Counted from the stretch's first letter, positions 12,001-27,300 are shown. The stretch: DNA of 64,000 nt from Puffinus mauretanicus (GCA_023333565.1 JAJKFH010001164.1:806001-870000), one strand, 5' to 3'. The notes: generated by a model from the sequence alone, not told the origin. Program-made: numbers and translations.

Positions 12001-15000
12001 ACTGGGTTCAGAGTAAATACTACTTAGCAGGAGATCTGGGAGGCAGTGTACAAAGTGCAGCTGCTGCACCACCTTGAGAACAGCATGTGTTCCCATCCAA
12101 GCCCCCTCAGCTCCACTCCAAACGGGGAGAGAGAGAGGGATCAGGCAGCATTTGAGTGGCTGAGTGTTAAAATACTAACGAGAATGCTTGTATAAACAGA
12201 TGGATGGACACAGCTTTCCTACCCCAAGGAACTCCTAATTTACAAGGCAGACAAAAATACATAGGGAGACCTATACAACTGAGAAGGTGTTAATATGGTA
12301 GCTTGCAGCATTAGGCAGGGCCTCTTCTTTTTCCAGGACTTGAGCTATGCCTGACCCCTTTCTGACCCCAACCCCCAAATCAACAAGTTATGTTTTCCTC
12401 TTCTCAATTAAGAACAAAGTTTCAGAGAATCAAGTATTCACTAGCACTAGAAATACGCTAAAGCACTGGGAATGAATATCCTCTCCTCTTCAGGATCTCT
12501 GGGATAGAAGAAAATATTAAAAGAAAATGTTCCTTTCCATAGTCAGAAAGGCTAGAAATCAGAGACAGGACATAAGCTATCAGTTACCAGAGACTATAAT
12601 ATACTATTACAAGAAAAGGAATGGACAGACACCAAGGATCATTAGAAAATAAAGTGTGTTTCCTTTATGGAGAAAACAGCATTTAAATCCCCCTTTGTTA
12701 AATTTTTGCAAGTAGGATTTTGTATAGATGCTTCCAACAAACCTCCATAGGATTTCTAAGCACTGAGGCTTACAGTGCCTGGGAGCGGCAGCAGAACTTC
12801 CTTGTTTTGTGCATAGGAGCACGACCTACTGAAAGGAGGAGAGACGTGCTTTGAAATCCCACCAGAACAGTTGCACTTAACTAGTGAATGCCCATATGAA
12901 TCCAAGTAGTTATCTCTGAACTGGAGACATCAGTTAACAAGTTAATTGAGGAAATTTATATTATTGTTTCCTAAATGAGTCACTTTCCATTGCTGTCCCC
13001 ACAATAAATGTGTAACAGCTCCAAAGGGAAAAGCATGGGTTTTCTTAGAAAATAGAAGACAATTCTGGACAAGAAAAAACAGCAAAGAAAAGCAATAAAA
13101 CCCACTGGGATAAGTCATCAGGCAGAAATATGCCATTTCATTCAACACATTGCCAGAAGGCATAAAACACGAACAAAAAAAGAAAAGTCTAGATAACCTA
13201 AACCATAGAGCAAACATCCCACTTTCTGTGATGATGGCTTTTATACCTTTCAGTGTCAGATGGGAGAGCTGAGCAAGACCGATTAAATGTAAAAACAGAG
13301 GACTGTAGGAAACTGGAAATGAAAGTCCTTGCACTAATCAAACCTGAAGAAAATTCCCTTTTTGCAGCTACCATTTTCCTGAAGAAAATGTCTCATTGTT
13401 TTCAATTTACTCCCAAGCTTTACTTTTCTTTTTTTTCCCCCATTCTGTTTTTTGCTTTTAATGAGACAACAAAAGCTGCCTTAAATGAACACTCAGGGCA
13501 TCTGCAAAATGTGCCACTGACACCTTGAAGAGCTTCCATTTATATTAAACAGAGCTGAGCTGGCAAGCTGCAGAGACACTCTGAAGTGGCCTCTCAGGCT
13601 ATGCTTCATCTGTAGTTAGGAAGGGAGATTACACCTAAAATAGCTTTAATCTACCTCTCTTGGGTACCAGGATCCACAGCAGCACAGAAATTTTGTGGGA
13701 CGGCCAGTCAAGCACTTACAATTCAGGACACCCTGTGCTGAAATCCGAACAGCAAGAGCCGAAGGGCTATTAGCACGTGAGCTATCCGGCTTACCTCAGT
13801 CTCAGGTATGCCAGGCCATGCAGGAATGATACCACCTCAATTAACACCAGAAATTTTCCTTCTGCTTAATGCCTTTACAAGGCTGCTGTTCATGAACAAT
13901 ATATAGGCTCTTCAAGGAAGAAGATAGACAGCTAGCCCTTCTTGCCAAGCTAAATAGTCCCAGGTGATGAAAATAAGCCACATGTAAAAGATTTTCAGCT
14001 GGGAAATGAAAGGAAGCATATAGGTAATGCTTAGGAGATTGACCTAGGCAAAGCTTTGGGGGATTTTTTGAGAGTAAGCGTGAATGCTCCTGTCCCTGGT
14101 TGGAAGGAAGATAATTCTGTTCCCTGCCTCAACTCCACATTATCAGATTGAAAAAATGTCAATCCTTTGTTAAAAAAAGAAAAAAAGAAGGAAATATTTT
14201 GGAGTTTGCAGCTTGGCCTGTTAGAAGCATGACTAGTCTATGTATACCAAATATACAGATGATAGTCAAAATGCGGATGTGGCTTTTTAATAAGATGTGT
14301 TGGCATAGCTAGAAGACTATACAGCTCTCTAAATCTTGTATGGTATGACTAATAGTAATCTCTCTTCTCCCAATCTTCATCTAAAAATAGCTGTTAGATC
14401 TATTCAGTCTATTCTCAGTTAGCATCACGTACTATGCCAAGATAGTGTGTGCTATGTATCTTGTAGAAATAAAATGGAAGCAGAGAGGTGAGTCATATAA
14501 TAAACGTTGATTGTTTTGTTACAACAGTTTCTAAGGAACAAGTGAGTAAGTTCTTCTTTGGTATCAAAGAGTTTAATAACCTCAATGCAAATCAAAACTA
14601 AGAATATAACTGAGGTATTGATCCTTAGTATTCTGGCAGCCCTGCATGTTTGAGCAGTTCTGTTGACTTCCACAGGACAACCCCCTGCAGCAAAGTTACA
14701 CTCAGCTTGTACGTGCTTGCAGGATCAGAACTGCCAAATTTCTTCAAAGGTTCCCCTTACTCTTTCCTACTTCCCTTTTTCAAATTTTAATTCATTTAAA
14801 AACTGTTTTATAAGGTGGGATGTTTCTTTGTGTTTCAAATAGACAGGTCTCAGTCATCAACATTGCCTTTCACATTTTCACAGCTATCGGCTTCTTGAAT
14901 TCTACATTCTGTGCAGTTTTTTGACCTCCTCATACAAACACAATTTGTCTTGCCTCCCTCTACAAGCATTAGCAATAAACTAAGGGGTTTATGTCTTTTG

Positions 15001-15033
15001 CTATTGGCCATTATGGTAAGATTTTCTTTTTTT

Positions 15034-15065
15034 CAAGTTCATTCTGCTTAAGCAGAATGAACTTG
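15034..15065. repeat. Perfect 32-bp palindrome
   Basis: The 16-bp arm CAAGTTCATTCTGCTT is immediately followed by its exact reverse complement. The centre GCTTAAGC is repeated just outside the right arm (about 15064-15072). The arrangement suggests a local template-switch event during replication. It lies in the LDB3 giant intron, and no gene overlaps it. Confidence 0.9.
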
Positions 15066-17826
15066 CTTAAGCATTTAATCGTATATAACTAAGACCAGAA
15101 TGCTTTATAACTTTGAAGGGCTTTTGATCAGTTCAGCAACAATAAGGCCTAACTAAAAGGGCATTTGAGACAATATTGAGAGTTTTAGTTTGGCAGTTAG
15201 CGGCCTGCAGCCACTTCTGATATTAAGCAACTTAAAATAGCTTTGACTTTGAGTAAGTCCTGAGGTTCCAGCACGATTTGACTGATGTATAAGTGACTCT
15301 TCTGCTCCTGTGTGTTTGTAAATTAGGGTACCTATTACATTGACTCAGGCTTACATTTAACTGTTCTTTAAATGTGCATTTGTTTATTGAGTTCTTTTTG
15401 TTTCTGGCCACCAGAATACCAGGGAAGTACTTCTTCCTCTGATCACTAAAACATGAGCTGCCAGTTTAACACAGCAAATAGCAGTCCTGTCTCTAAACCA
15501 GAAGTATGTAGTATTCAACTCCATGCTTTGTCTACAGATGCTAGAACAGTGTAATACACACAGAAAGGCATCTGTATGAAAGAAGATGAAATGTAGCACA
15601 TGTCCACAGTGACAGAGATGTTGAATCAGAACTATATTTGCAGGAATTACGCTCGGTATCATGCCATTACTTTTGCGTCTAAGGTTTTAAGAGGCCATAT
15701 TGCCCAATGTGAATCTGTTTCAGTTGGATGGCCCAACATTAATCATCCACCATATAGCATCAATTATCATTAAACATTTTCCTTATCCACAAGAATAACT
15801 GTTTTGTACCTGTAGCATTCATCCATGCTCTGTGAGAGAATAAACAAAAGCACAGGCTTCAAACTTCAGTGTGTGAAGAATTCCTTTCAAGATCCAAGTG
15901 AATAAAAAGAACAGAAGCAAAGTTCCCCTGAGAAAGTGCAATGCAAGTCTCTTCTGTAATATGCTGCATCATGTTTAGTGCGTAATTTCCAGCAGGATCC
16001 TTGGAAATTTAAAGATATAGCAGGTAAAATACAATCTTGACACATTTAACAGGTACGTAAACTGCTGGATGTTTCAGGAAGCAAGGGAAGTTGTAGAGAC
16101 TGAGGATGTTTCTTTTACGTGTTAAAATGTAATAGCTTAAGCTTTGTTTTCCTAGCTTTTCAATTGAACACACAGATGCCTCTTCCTTTGTGAAGCCACA
16201 GGAACCACATTTGTTTAACAGGAAAGAATTTGAACATATTGATATAATCTCAAATCTAAAAGGGAAAACTTGTTATATTGAAGATTGTGAAGACTGACAA
16301 AATAATAACTAAAAACAACACAATCTGAAGTTTAAAAAAGGAAGCATCTTGTTTTGCTGCTTCTTTATCTTGACTGAGGAGGGATGTGGCTATTGCTGAA
16401 GACAAGGATTGAACTTTATTTATAGAGTGATGATGCCAATGCTGGTTTTGGGTGTTTTAACCCATTAAAGTGGTGGGTGCAGCAATCTTCAAAAATTTCC
16501 CACTTAAAGCTTTCAGAGTATAATAAAACCCCCCAGATTTTATTTGACAAAGTACAAGCCAGTGACATATATGGTTTTCTCAAGGTAAAAGCATCCTTCT
16601 AAGTGAATTTTACATCTATATCAGCTTTATAATCCTCTGTTGCATAAATGTAGCTGAGTACCTTCCCAAACATCTCACAGTGGCTTCAGGGCATGTAGCA
16701 GTATTAAGCTGAAAAGTTTTCAAAATGTGTTTTTTTGTCTTTTTTCCATATTCTAGAGTATTTTCCATATTGTCTACAATAACAAATTTTTATATGAACT
16801 TTAGAATGGCTTCCTGTTTACAGACAAAATGAAATAATAGAAATGAAATGTTTTAACATACTGATACTGTCTGTAGCTAAAGGCTATTTCAGACTCAAAA
16901 TGAAAAAAAAAAATCAAATGAGTAAGATGAAAAAAGTATCATTTATTGAGAAAGATACAGTGATTTTTGTTCAACTACTAACACAACATGGGTAGATCCA
17001 ATGACTGTAACAGTTTACCAGCTTGACTTCTCTCCCCTACAAACCATCAAACTTGTGATGAAACAGGAGGCCAAGTAAACCCTGACAGAGTGGCTCCTAC
17101 ATTAATATAGGGCTCACAAGCTTTTTGATTTCTGGTTAGAAAGAAGTCATATCAGCTGGGTGTGCTATATACAAAGGTAACCCAGACTGATAGTCTTCTT
17201 TCCCCACAGAGTACTGCTTCATCAGCTCCCCTTCCCAACCTGCACCATTTCTTAGGGAGAATCTGAAGTTAAAATCTTTTACAAAACATTACACAAAAGA
17301 CAAAGATATTATGTTCTGAAAATTTATAGAAAGTCTTCATTAAACATCAATATTGTTTACGAGCCAATGCATCCTGAAAGGTACAACTGAAAATACTGCT
17401 AAGTTAAGAAAACGTAACATCAACAAGGCTGCACTGAAATAAGGTTTTAACAAGAATGTCCCATAAATTTAAGAAGCCATAAGCTGATTTAGAAGCAGGT
17501 TATTTAGAAAGAGCTTTAAGAAATGAATGACCTCAGCTAGTTAATACTAATTTGTCTATGGTGAATGGCTCTTCATTTAAACTGACCTGTATTTGAAGAT
17601 CCAAACAATGCCACTCACCTTCATCACACCATGTCTTCTATTTTTATGCCCAAGTTTTGAGCATAAGTTTGAAACTTGACTCAAAAATTCCCAACCACTA
17701 CAAGGAAAGCTGTTCTTGGGAAACTTCCATTCAAGATAAAGGCAGGAGTCTGTGATCTCGTGATTCCTAATTCAGCAGAGTGCATAGTTCAAGCAGCCTC
17801 AATTATCTTTGGATAAGCTACTGGGT

Positions 17827-17840
17827 TTTTTTTTTTTTTT
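17827..17840. repeat. Poly-T tract
   Basis: A run of about 14 T bases in intronic sequence. No flanking target-site duplication or retroelement body was noticed. Confidence 0.7.
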
Positions 17841-20800
17841 GCAGAGGGAAAATTATTTATTCAAACTCCCAGTCCCTCTAGAGTTCTCTAAAATGGCAAA
17901 GCATGTTTACTTGACCATCCCACTCAGCAGCATATTCCCAATACTCATTGTTAGAAAAACAGAACTTCCACAAAAGGAAAACCAGAAATGTTTTGACATT
18001 CACAGAACTTATTGTTGTGACAAGGATGACATTTGGACCCCTTGCCAGCAGTAATACCAGGTGTATTATCTACTTTGTCAACATTCATTCACCAGTCTTT
18101 TAGGTGCCCAGAGAAGCACTCCCTTATGGACAAGCTGATCTGTTGTCTCTGATGACAGGTTTTGAATTCCCCGAGGAGTTACCCAGCACATGTGTGTGTG
18201 GAGAGGGATTTCAATGTGCAAAGATTAGGACTAGTAACTGGCCCTTGAACTACTGTGGACAGCCTTTCACCATCTGAGCTGCTCAGCCTGGTGAGCAACA
18301 GGTGAGGGCCAGAGAGCTTTCAGTTTGCATTGGGAATGCTAAGTAAGATGTATCCCATCTTAATAAATTCTTCAACTTTATTTTGTACTACATTCCAGAG
18401 GGTCCAATGAAAAATCTCCATTGTTTTAATTACAGATAGCAACATGGGCAACCATCAATTGTGAATGAACACTTTCTGTCTAACCAAAAGACCCCTAGAA
18501 AACAGAGCCTGCAGATTTGCCTGTATTACTGATATTGCTGGTTAGTGATACTTTCACCTGTTAACCTGGGGAGCAATGTTTCTGCCAATTCCTTTTTGGG
18601 TACTCTGCTTCTCTCCTGTTTTATCTCATCTAGATTTGGTGTTCACCATTTACTGGTGTAAGCAGCACCAAGCTAAGGCAGGATTATTCTTCCAGAGCAC
18701 ACAGGTTTTAATAGAGTGTTTCAGGTAGGGCCTTGAAGCATGCTGCCTACATATACTCCTCCAACTCTCACTCCTCTGTACATTCCTGTTTCTTTCAGGT
18801 AGTTAATTATAAGTGGAAGGAAAGTTACAGTGAATCACAGAGACTTCTACCAGTTTGGTAGCGTGATCAGTGGTTTAGGAACTTAGGGTAGATTTTCAAA
18901 AAGGGCTTACATGTTTGTATCTAATAAACATTCTTAGGTAACAAAGGTTAGGTGCATAAATTGTGTGTGAAAATCATCATTAGCCTGCTTGGTATATTCA
19001 GCTAGGCTTTTATCTAGATGAATGTGGTTCTGATTCTTGATTTAAGATATTCATTCATCCTTGATTCAGAGCACGGCTCCTTATGGATCATGAAGCTGTG
19101 TAACTTAAGCATAGCTTGAGCATAACAGAACTATTCTGCAGGGTGCTTCACTTCCATTTCAAAGCTGTACTTTTATCTTTCATTCCTTCCTTGATAGCTG
19201 CAGACATTTTTCTCAGAAGCACTGGAAGCAGAGGGTGTAGTGAGCTACACACCTAGCTACAATGAGTTTCAAAATTCTGCATGTCCCAATTAGGATTTTT
19301 CCTCTCCTGGTCCAGGGTAAATACAGTAATTATGATAATCTGATTGCATATTTTGTTATGGAATAAATGTTCACAGGACATCTATTTAAGTCCATGGAAG
19401 GAATGCAATCAAGTTCAGAATTTGGCTTAAGAGTGTTTTCCTTGGCTGCGTTAGACGCTGTAACTTCTGCAATGGAGCATGTCAAAATAATTGGTTTGGA
19501 AGAGGCAGCAGGAAAGTTGTTGTTTGACCAAGAAAGAATTTCAGAAAGTCTAAGGTGGTCTGCCTTTCTGTGCCCAGTTTGTCTTTTTTCCTTCATCTGG
19601 CACCAAATGAATTGCTAAACAATGAATTGTGTAGATGACAAAATATGACAGTTACTTTAATAGGAATTTCTTCTGCTGGTAAAACTTATTTGCCTGATAC
19701 AAATGAGGAATGAAAGGAACACATAGAAAAAAGTTAACCCTCCACTTTGATCTCAAATGAGGACTTACCTAAACTGCAAGACAATGAGCTTCATCACTCT
19801 ATTTTGTCATCAAGCAAGCATCTGAATGGCTAAATTAAAGCAACATTTTGGACTGCATAAAGCAAAAATGTCTTTAAAGAAAATTGATGTCTTCCCTAAT
19901 ACCAACATGCAAATCTCAGATCCAGCCAGAATTATGACTGATGGAATTATGGAAGTTCTCTGCCCTAGACAGAGTTATATTTATAGTAATATTTTTCAGA
20001 GCTGTACACCCATGTGCAACAAAATTTGTAGGCATTTTGGAGTTTTAATATGTTGGCAGCATTTGATCTTGGCCAAGTGTCTCTAAACCCTCTTAAATCA
20101 GGAGATTACTTAGTGGATGACTGGCTCCCACCCTCCCTAGTTTTTATTTTTCATCTGTTTCCTTTTTTTATATCCTTCCTTCTCACACAGCATCTTGTTC
20201 AATAACATTGCTTGGTCTCATGAATCATGTTTGCAGAGAAAATATTTTAAAAGTGTCAGCAATGGAACTTTGATGTGCTCCACATCAAGACTATGCCAAC
20301 TGCAATGGCAGCAGAAAACATTTCTCAAAGTGAATATGCAGCTATTTAACAATAGGAGGCTTTTACTTCAGATACCAAGAAGCGGAAATAAATGAAAATT
20401 AAGAATGCTTGGATGGTTATTGGGCAGCTGGGGAGATTCCTGGGGCAGACAGAAGTGCCAAATGGAGCTTTATTAGTAATCTCTCTTTATCCTAGGATAG
20501 GTCTTCTATTTATAGAATTATACATCTCTTCAAGAGATTGTAAAATTACATACGTATATGATATGGGAGCAACATATGCATTTTACATGTAACTGCCTAA
20601 TAAAGTCCAAAGATGCTCCCAAACTTTTACTAGACATATTTTAAATAGTACCACAGATTATGTCCATCTGGCTCTCTCAGCTGGTGACAGGCATTTTCTT
20701 CTGAATGGCCTTCCCCTCTGCCTTTTTGTATCATTTCCAGGATTGAAAGAAATTCACCCTCTACCTTCTGCTTCCATTTCCTGTGTATCTCCTATGTAAA

Positions 20801-23800
20801 ATCCTCAGAGAAGAGCTCCTTCACAATTCCAGATCATACCAATGAGTCTTTTGGGTCATACCCAGTCCAGCATACATTCAAGTAAAAGTAATTTCTATTC
20901 CACACAGTGACATTAATCTCCTATTCTATATCTAGAAAGCAACAATTTCATAATGATGCTATTCTTCAACAGCTATCCAAAGTCAGAACTAGAAAGAGAC
21001 TCCTATTATTCAGTCTTAACATTGAGTCACTACCGGAAATAGCATTTTGCCAGTAAAATTTTATTATCAAATTGGAGAGACTTCCAAGGCTGTAGAGGGA
21101 AATATTAAGCATAAACGGTAGCTGATATTAAAGCTATATGCGTCAACGACAGAGAAAATGTAAATGTAAGCTTAGATTAATCTAGCTATCTGTCTTCTCT
21201 GAAGAGACACACCAGAAATTTGAGGAAATTCTCTGGTTTCAAATAGTGAGGCATTGACATCTCTCTTCCACGTATGTACGGTGCCTAGCATAATGGGGCC
21301 CAGACCTTCCCTGGCCCTGTACCTCAGGGGAATACAAGTATTGCAAATAAAGAATCAACGTGTTTCACAGAGTGACAAACAAGACACCAAGCAGTATTTT
21401 GGGCAAGTGATACAGAAGACTGGCATAAAGAAATCATCCAGGTATTAAAATGAGTTCCTAATAAAAATACAAACAGAAAAAAGGAGAAACTGAGACATAA
21501 GGAAAAGAGAAAACTTATTTTACAAGATTCTGGCTATGTCAGAGAAGAACAAGACACTGTCTTCACTTTCCGCTTCAAAACATCTATCATCATCTCATCT
21601 AACTCTGCTGCTCTGTGTGAATACCACAGAACAACAGAATTGACAGGAAAGCACGAATTTCAAGCTCTATGCTACTCTGCCCTGTAATCTAGGCAATAAT
21701 TCTAGCATCTGTTGCAGCCTCTGTGAAGAGATTTGCAGTGATAATGCAGCAGTAAAAGCTCTGCAGACAATAAGGTATCGGTCACGTCTCTTTGGAGGCC
21801 CCTTATCCTTTTTTATCATGCATGACCCTGTAAGAATGTGCAATGCGATAGTCCAGAGGGAGAAAGCACTAGGCTGTCAAGCTGAGCTTTTGCTGGCTGC
21901 AACTCATATGACACAAAGTCATGCCCATCTTATGTAAAGACTGATAAGAAGGCCGTGCGCTGTTTATGCTATATCAGTGTGTAATTAGAAAGTCTTGTGC
22001 TTGTATTAGTAGGTACACTGATAATCAGCCCTCAGAAAAAAAAACCCAACAGAATGGAGAACTGAAAGTCTGAATATCAAAAGTGGTTAAGTCCCTCTAA
22101 AGAAGGAAGGGCAAAGAACATAACTGCTGAGATTAACAGCTTTTGAAACAGCATGATTACAAGTACCTTCCCCAAGTAAGGTGTGAATCAAGCTGTCGTG
22201 GAAGTTAGTGAGTCAGGGAGACTCATGCAGGAAATGAATTCCATTGTGCATGTTCCTCCTGTGACCCCAGCCTGTTTGCTTGGAGGACCACAGAACTTCT
22301 GTCTCTTGGGATTTTATTTTTCTGTCTTGTCTATCAACACATTAGAAATAAAGCTTTAGCACAGCAAAAATATTATGGTCCCAATTCCCCATTACTTAGC
22401 ACAAAGTTATTCTCTTCAGTGCAAATGTAAGTATTTCAGTTTCTCTGTTAACTGCTTTGTAGCACTACAAATGACTACATAGCTGCCTGGCAACGAGAAA
22501 TCAGAGTCTGCATTTTCACCTCGGGCAAAATATCAATGATTTCTTCTCAAACAACATTTGGAAAACATACCTTTAATTTACAATAGGGTTCTAAAAGCTC
22601 TTCTATTCCCCGTACAGTTCTATGTTAATGTTTGTTGGTTTTATGAGTATGGAAGTAAAACTAAGGATTGTGGGCAGCCTAGTGCTCACGTCCCTGTTTC
22701 CTTCCGTCCTGAAGAGCAACCTCCCTGCTCTTCTTATCAAAAATAACTTGTAAGTCCATCTCACCTTCACATTTGAGTACCTCTCTCCAATGACTATGGC
22801 TATGGCCACAGCAAACTCACTTCACAAAAGAGAGCGTTGGCAGGACTCACACATAACTTGCCATCTTGCAAAGTCAATGTGTAGCACACCTTCCTCTTTG
22901 TATCAGACAGTCCTTTTCTGCTCCAGTATGTGAACACTCAGAGCACACAATCTTTGCAATGACATACAAGCCTAAATCACAGATATTAAAGTTTGAAGAT
23001 GCCTGTCTTGGCAGATTGCAGACAAGAAGCCCACATTAGTGGGAGAAAGTCAGAAGAAAGGATCCATCTACATTTATCTGTAGTTCACTCAAGCAAGTCC
23101 TTGTCAGGACAAACCTATGAAGCATGGAGATCCATTAAAAAAAAAAAAGATACGTATAATGGATTTAGGAGAGATTGGATTTCAGATTTCAGACTTGTAC
23201 ACTTATCTCAGTGGGAAGAAAGGATGACTACAGAAACTTCTGATGTAAACATGAGTTAATACTAAGAAAGTAACTTTTTTTTTCCCTCTTAAAACATCTT
23301 TTGTTTCCCTTTCTAGCTTTATGTAATAGATATAACAATTAACTGGGAAACATCATCCATGTGTAGATAGTGCACACTCTCAAATCCCGTCATAATATGT
23401 AACATGCCAAAGAGGTTGAGGGATCTGTATGTTTTTGCATAAGCTATAGACAAAGTATTTGTCAGTCCATAGCACAGGTATTTCCATAGTGGACAGTAAC
23501 ATTATAATACAGCCTTTTGTTAACCCATCATTTGAACTATGTTGATATTAGTAAAGGAAAAAAGTTTAATCTATTTTTGTTATAAACTTGTAATCTAAGC
23601 TATGATAGTATTTTCAGTATTTAGTAATACAGACTGATGTTTCCAAAGTCTGACTTAAGAGTATTCAGTGCAATGGCACTTGCTAATATATTGACTGTCT
23701 TAGGTATTTTTTTAAAAATGGAGTTTATTTGTAACAGAAATTGTTTTGCCTTTTAAAAATGAAAGTACTCCTATTCTATATGAGGCCTGTACATGGCCCT

Positions 23801-25873
23801 GTTTCCTGAGGGGCACTAATCCAAATTATTACAAGTACTAAATGCCAATTAACTCTCCCTTACAAGTTATGATAAATGATTATTTTAGGCTGAAGCTATA
23901 CATTTTCCAAAGGGTCTTTATCACAGCTATGTTGACAGGACTTTAAGTATGGTGGTATGCTTAGTACTACCCTAAAGTAGCTGAAGTATGTGCCACAGCA
24001 GGTGCTACAAGTAGAACATAAATTTGCTTTGACATTAGAACGTAGGGTATAGAGTGAGTGCAGGATTGTTTGATGGATTTAAAAAGAACATATGTTGTGA
24101 ATGGTTTGGAAAAGCAGAGCCTTCGGGGTATAGCATTAGAGTCAAAGCTAACTGAATTTGAAGGAATCCTGCCTCGTCATGGCAACAGTTGTTTGTACTT
24201 TATGATCATCAGGGTATCATCTGTTATTAAAGAAACATTTTGCAACCTCTAAGGGAAAAGCTCACTCTAGTGTAACCTCTTGGTGAAAGTAAGACCAAAG
24301 TATTAAAACATGTTGTTTGAGCTTTAAGGGATACGTTTCTGCCACAGAATTGTAAAAATTATATTTGCATCTATTTTACAAAATGTAAAACGTAGTTTAC
24401 ATTTATTTCACATTCTTGATAATGCCCTCTTTGTAAAAACTTGATATTGAATTTTTGGACCAACTCCTAATGTCACAGGATTTTGGTAATCAATATAGTC
24501 CTAGTCCTTCAGGCACAAAGTGGCACAGAAGATGACAGCTTTTACCAACCAAAAGATCTCTCTGCATCTATAACTTTATATGTCCCCAACCTTGACTGAC
24601 CAATTCACTCTAACAAAGTGGGAGATGAAAAGCCCCACCTTGTTAGCAATAGCTATACCTCCCTGCTGACACACATACACTTGCATCCATAAGCACAGAT
24701 ATGCTCCTCCACTTTTCACAACGATTTGGAAACAGTCAATGTCGTCGTGATCTGTGCAACAAAGTTTCTCCTACAAGAAATTTTTTGCAGCTTCTAGTAG
24801 TTTTGGCCTTTGCAATGTCATTCTACAAAGATGTTGATTATTCCTTTCCTAATACCTGAGCAATGGTACAGTAGTATCTAGTTTTCATTTTCACAAATTA
24901 CTACTGACTTTTCTTGATCCATCTGCAAAATCAATTTATTGCTTTGTATATGAATTAAGGTCACAGATAACTTGTAAAAATGAAGTGAAATACCTAACCA
25001 GTCTCTTTGATAGTCAGTTTATAGACTTGAGGTATGCCAAAACTGTAGCTAAAATTAAAGATCTGTGAAAGATAATGGAATCATCCCAAATGCCACTAGG
25101 AAAGCAGCCTAAGCAGCATACAATTTCCTAGATTAACCTTAAAATATATACACAGCCAGAAAACCTCAACCTCATCTCTGATTAGAGCTAGATTCTCAGA
25201 TATTAGAAAAAATACCACATTCTATGGTGTTCAGTGTCCTTAATGGAGTTATGCTGGTTTATACCAGCTAAAAATATTACACTTATCTTAGTGAGTGTAG
25301 CATTTCTCTTACAGAAGGAATTTTAACTTTACGTTAAATTACATTTTTTCCAACCTCCTTTTATACACAAATGATTGAGAATAGCAGTATGATCCTTCAA
25401 CTCATAAGGCTCTCTTGACAAATATATTTCCCTTGTAACTTCATAGAACTAGTGGAATTATACCAGGAATAAATCTGTTCCAGTATCTTCAGTTACTCTA
25501 TTTGGAAACCAGTCATTTGCCTGACCTTCAGTGCAATGCTAAAAACAGAGTTTGTCTGTCATCAAGAGCCAGTGAGATTTTAGATAAAACAGAAGTCATG
25601 GCTCCTGCAATGAAATTCCAGGATTGTCCATCAAAGGCTTGCCAACAATAGCATCTCACTTAGACAATACTTTCATACTTTGATAAAACTAAGAAAAAAA
25701 GCATAAAAAAAAGAGGAGATTTGACATTTGGAATTGGGCATGTCACAGAGACTTGGTATTCAGTCTGAAGTATGCGAAACCAAAAGGATTCTTTAATTAT
25801 ATTCTACCTAAACTTTTATGACTTGAATAGCTTTGGTTCTTTAAAGGCCCAATCATTTCTCACACTATTGGGA

Positions 25874-25889
25874 TTTTTTTTTTTTTTTT
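25874..25889. repeat. Poly-T tract (16 T)
   Basis: An uninterrupted run of 16 T in intronic sequence, likely to be length-polymorphic. No retroelement body was recognised next to it. Confidence 0.8.
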
Positions 25890-27300
25890 ACCCCTACTGG
25901 GGAACATTCCTTCTTGCTACCAACATCAAAACTTATTTAAAATAACATATAGATCAACACAAAATAAATCATCTTTGTTCTAAACCCCAATGTAAATATT
26001 GTGAGCAAGCACTGAAGTGGCAGCGGGACTATTTATTCTCTAAGCTTCCAACTTCCTTGTTTAAATTAAAATAGATCAATCTTGTGTTCATTAGAATGGG
26101 AAGATTGTTATAGAAGGATAGCTGCAAGGCAAGACTTCAAACATCTTCCTTATGGTCCTATGCCAGTATGTAGGCTTACAGTGCTCTCTCTTCTTTCACA
26201 CTTGACCCCAGCATTTCTCTTGACATTACTCAATCCAAAGTTAAACCTCAATATGCCTCCCAGTTCTAGCAGGATATTGCCAAATGCTTTGTTAGTGAAA
26301 GATGGGGATAGCGAAAGTTACCAGTCATTTTCATATGCATCCTAGATATCCATTAGTATATACATAGCTTGCTAACAACCTCACTGTCTTGGAATATATG
26401 CTTGCATTTCCAGTATTCGTGCAGTTTGTCCAGTCTTGTAGTTACTTCTTACTTGGGTTTCTACTTAGAGGATATAAACAAGTATGTTTCTGGTAAGACT
26501 AAGGATAAGAGTGGGTTGGAGTGAAGATAGCAAAAAGAATACCAAGTCATCTTTAACATGGTGTTCTCATATCACAAAATGGACAAAGTATATTTCAATC
26601 AAAAAATAAAGACCTGTCCTAGTCTCTCTCTCTTTCACTAGTCTTTGCAATGAAAATTAGCCATAAAAAACAGAAGATGGAGGTGTCAGAGGTAAGAATA
26701 GAAAGGAAAAAGACAGTAAATTTCAAGACAATGTCAGGCATTAGAGGAAGTGAAAGCCGTATTTCAAAGCTAAGCAGAGGTTAAGATTCATACTGTCAAT
26801 TTTTAAGTGCAGCTTATAGGCAGCTCTCTTTAAACATGAGGCCATGGCACACTCTTATATTATGTAATTAAATTGAGAATTGTCACAGTGCAACCTGTTT
26901 GCAATACAAAGTGAAACAAATCACCAGAGGAAAAGAGGAAAGTGTCAAGAGGCACCAGTGGCTATTTGTCCTTGGTGTCACAGTAGTGCCCAAAAGTTCA
27001 GTTGAAGATGCTGAGCCTGTTGGACAAGTTTTGCAGATTCATCCAAGAAGAAAACATCCACAGCCATCAAAACTGTTGTCTAACTAAGCAAGGCATGCAA
27101 AAAGGTTAGCAAAAAGAAAAAAAGCCCTACAGTTGGGAGAAAAATCCAAGTCTCCATGTTCTTGAATACTAAAGGAATGAAACTGGACAAAAAGTAAAAA
27201 GATACCATCAAAACAGCCTAGATTTTTACTTATTCTGGTAGCAAAGCAAGATAAACTGAGCAAAATGTAAGTCATGGTGTGACAAATGACAGAGAAAGGC

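Noticed and set aside
12942..13334. 130-codon minus-strand open frame
   Set aside because: It is phenylalanine/leucine-rich, as expected from T-rich DNA read through, with no domain and no splice context.
19767..19790. TTGTCTTGCAG followed five bases later by GTAAGT on the minus strand
   Set aside because: A 5-nt exon is below any plausible size, and no better upstream acceptor was seen.
1784..20515. Scattered single MEF2-consensus matches (1784, 14381, 16416, 20506; also 35132)
   Set aside because: By my rough estimate about 20 matches to YTAWWWWTAR are expected by chance in 64 kb of AT-rich DNA. Isolated ones carry no weight, so only the clustered site at 37415 is kept.
25244..25275. GCTGGTTTATACCAGC, reminiscent of the symmetric core of some ancient vertebrate repeats
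   Set aside because: It is only about 16 bp with no extended similarity that I can verify by eye. A RepeatMasker search would decide.
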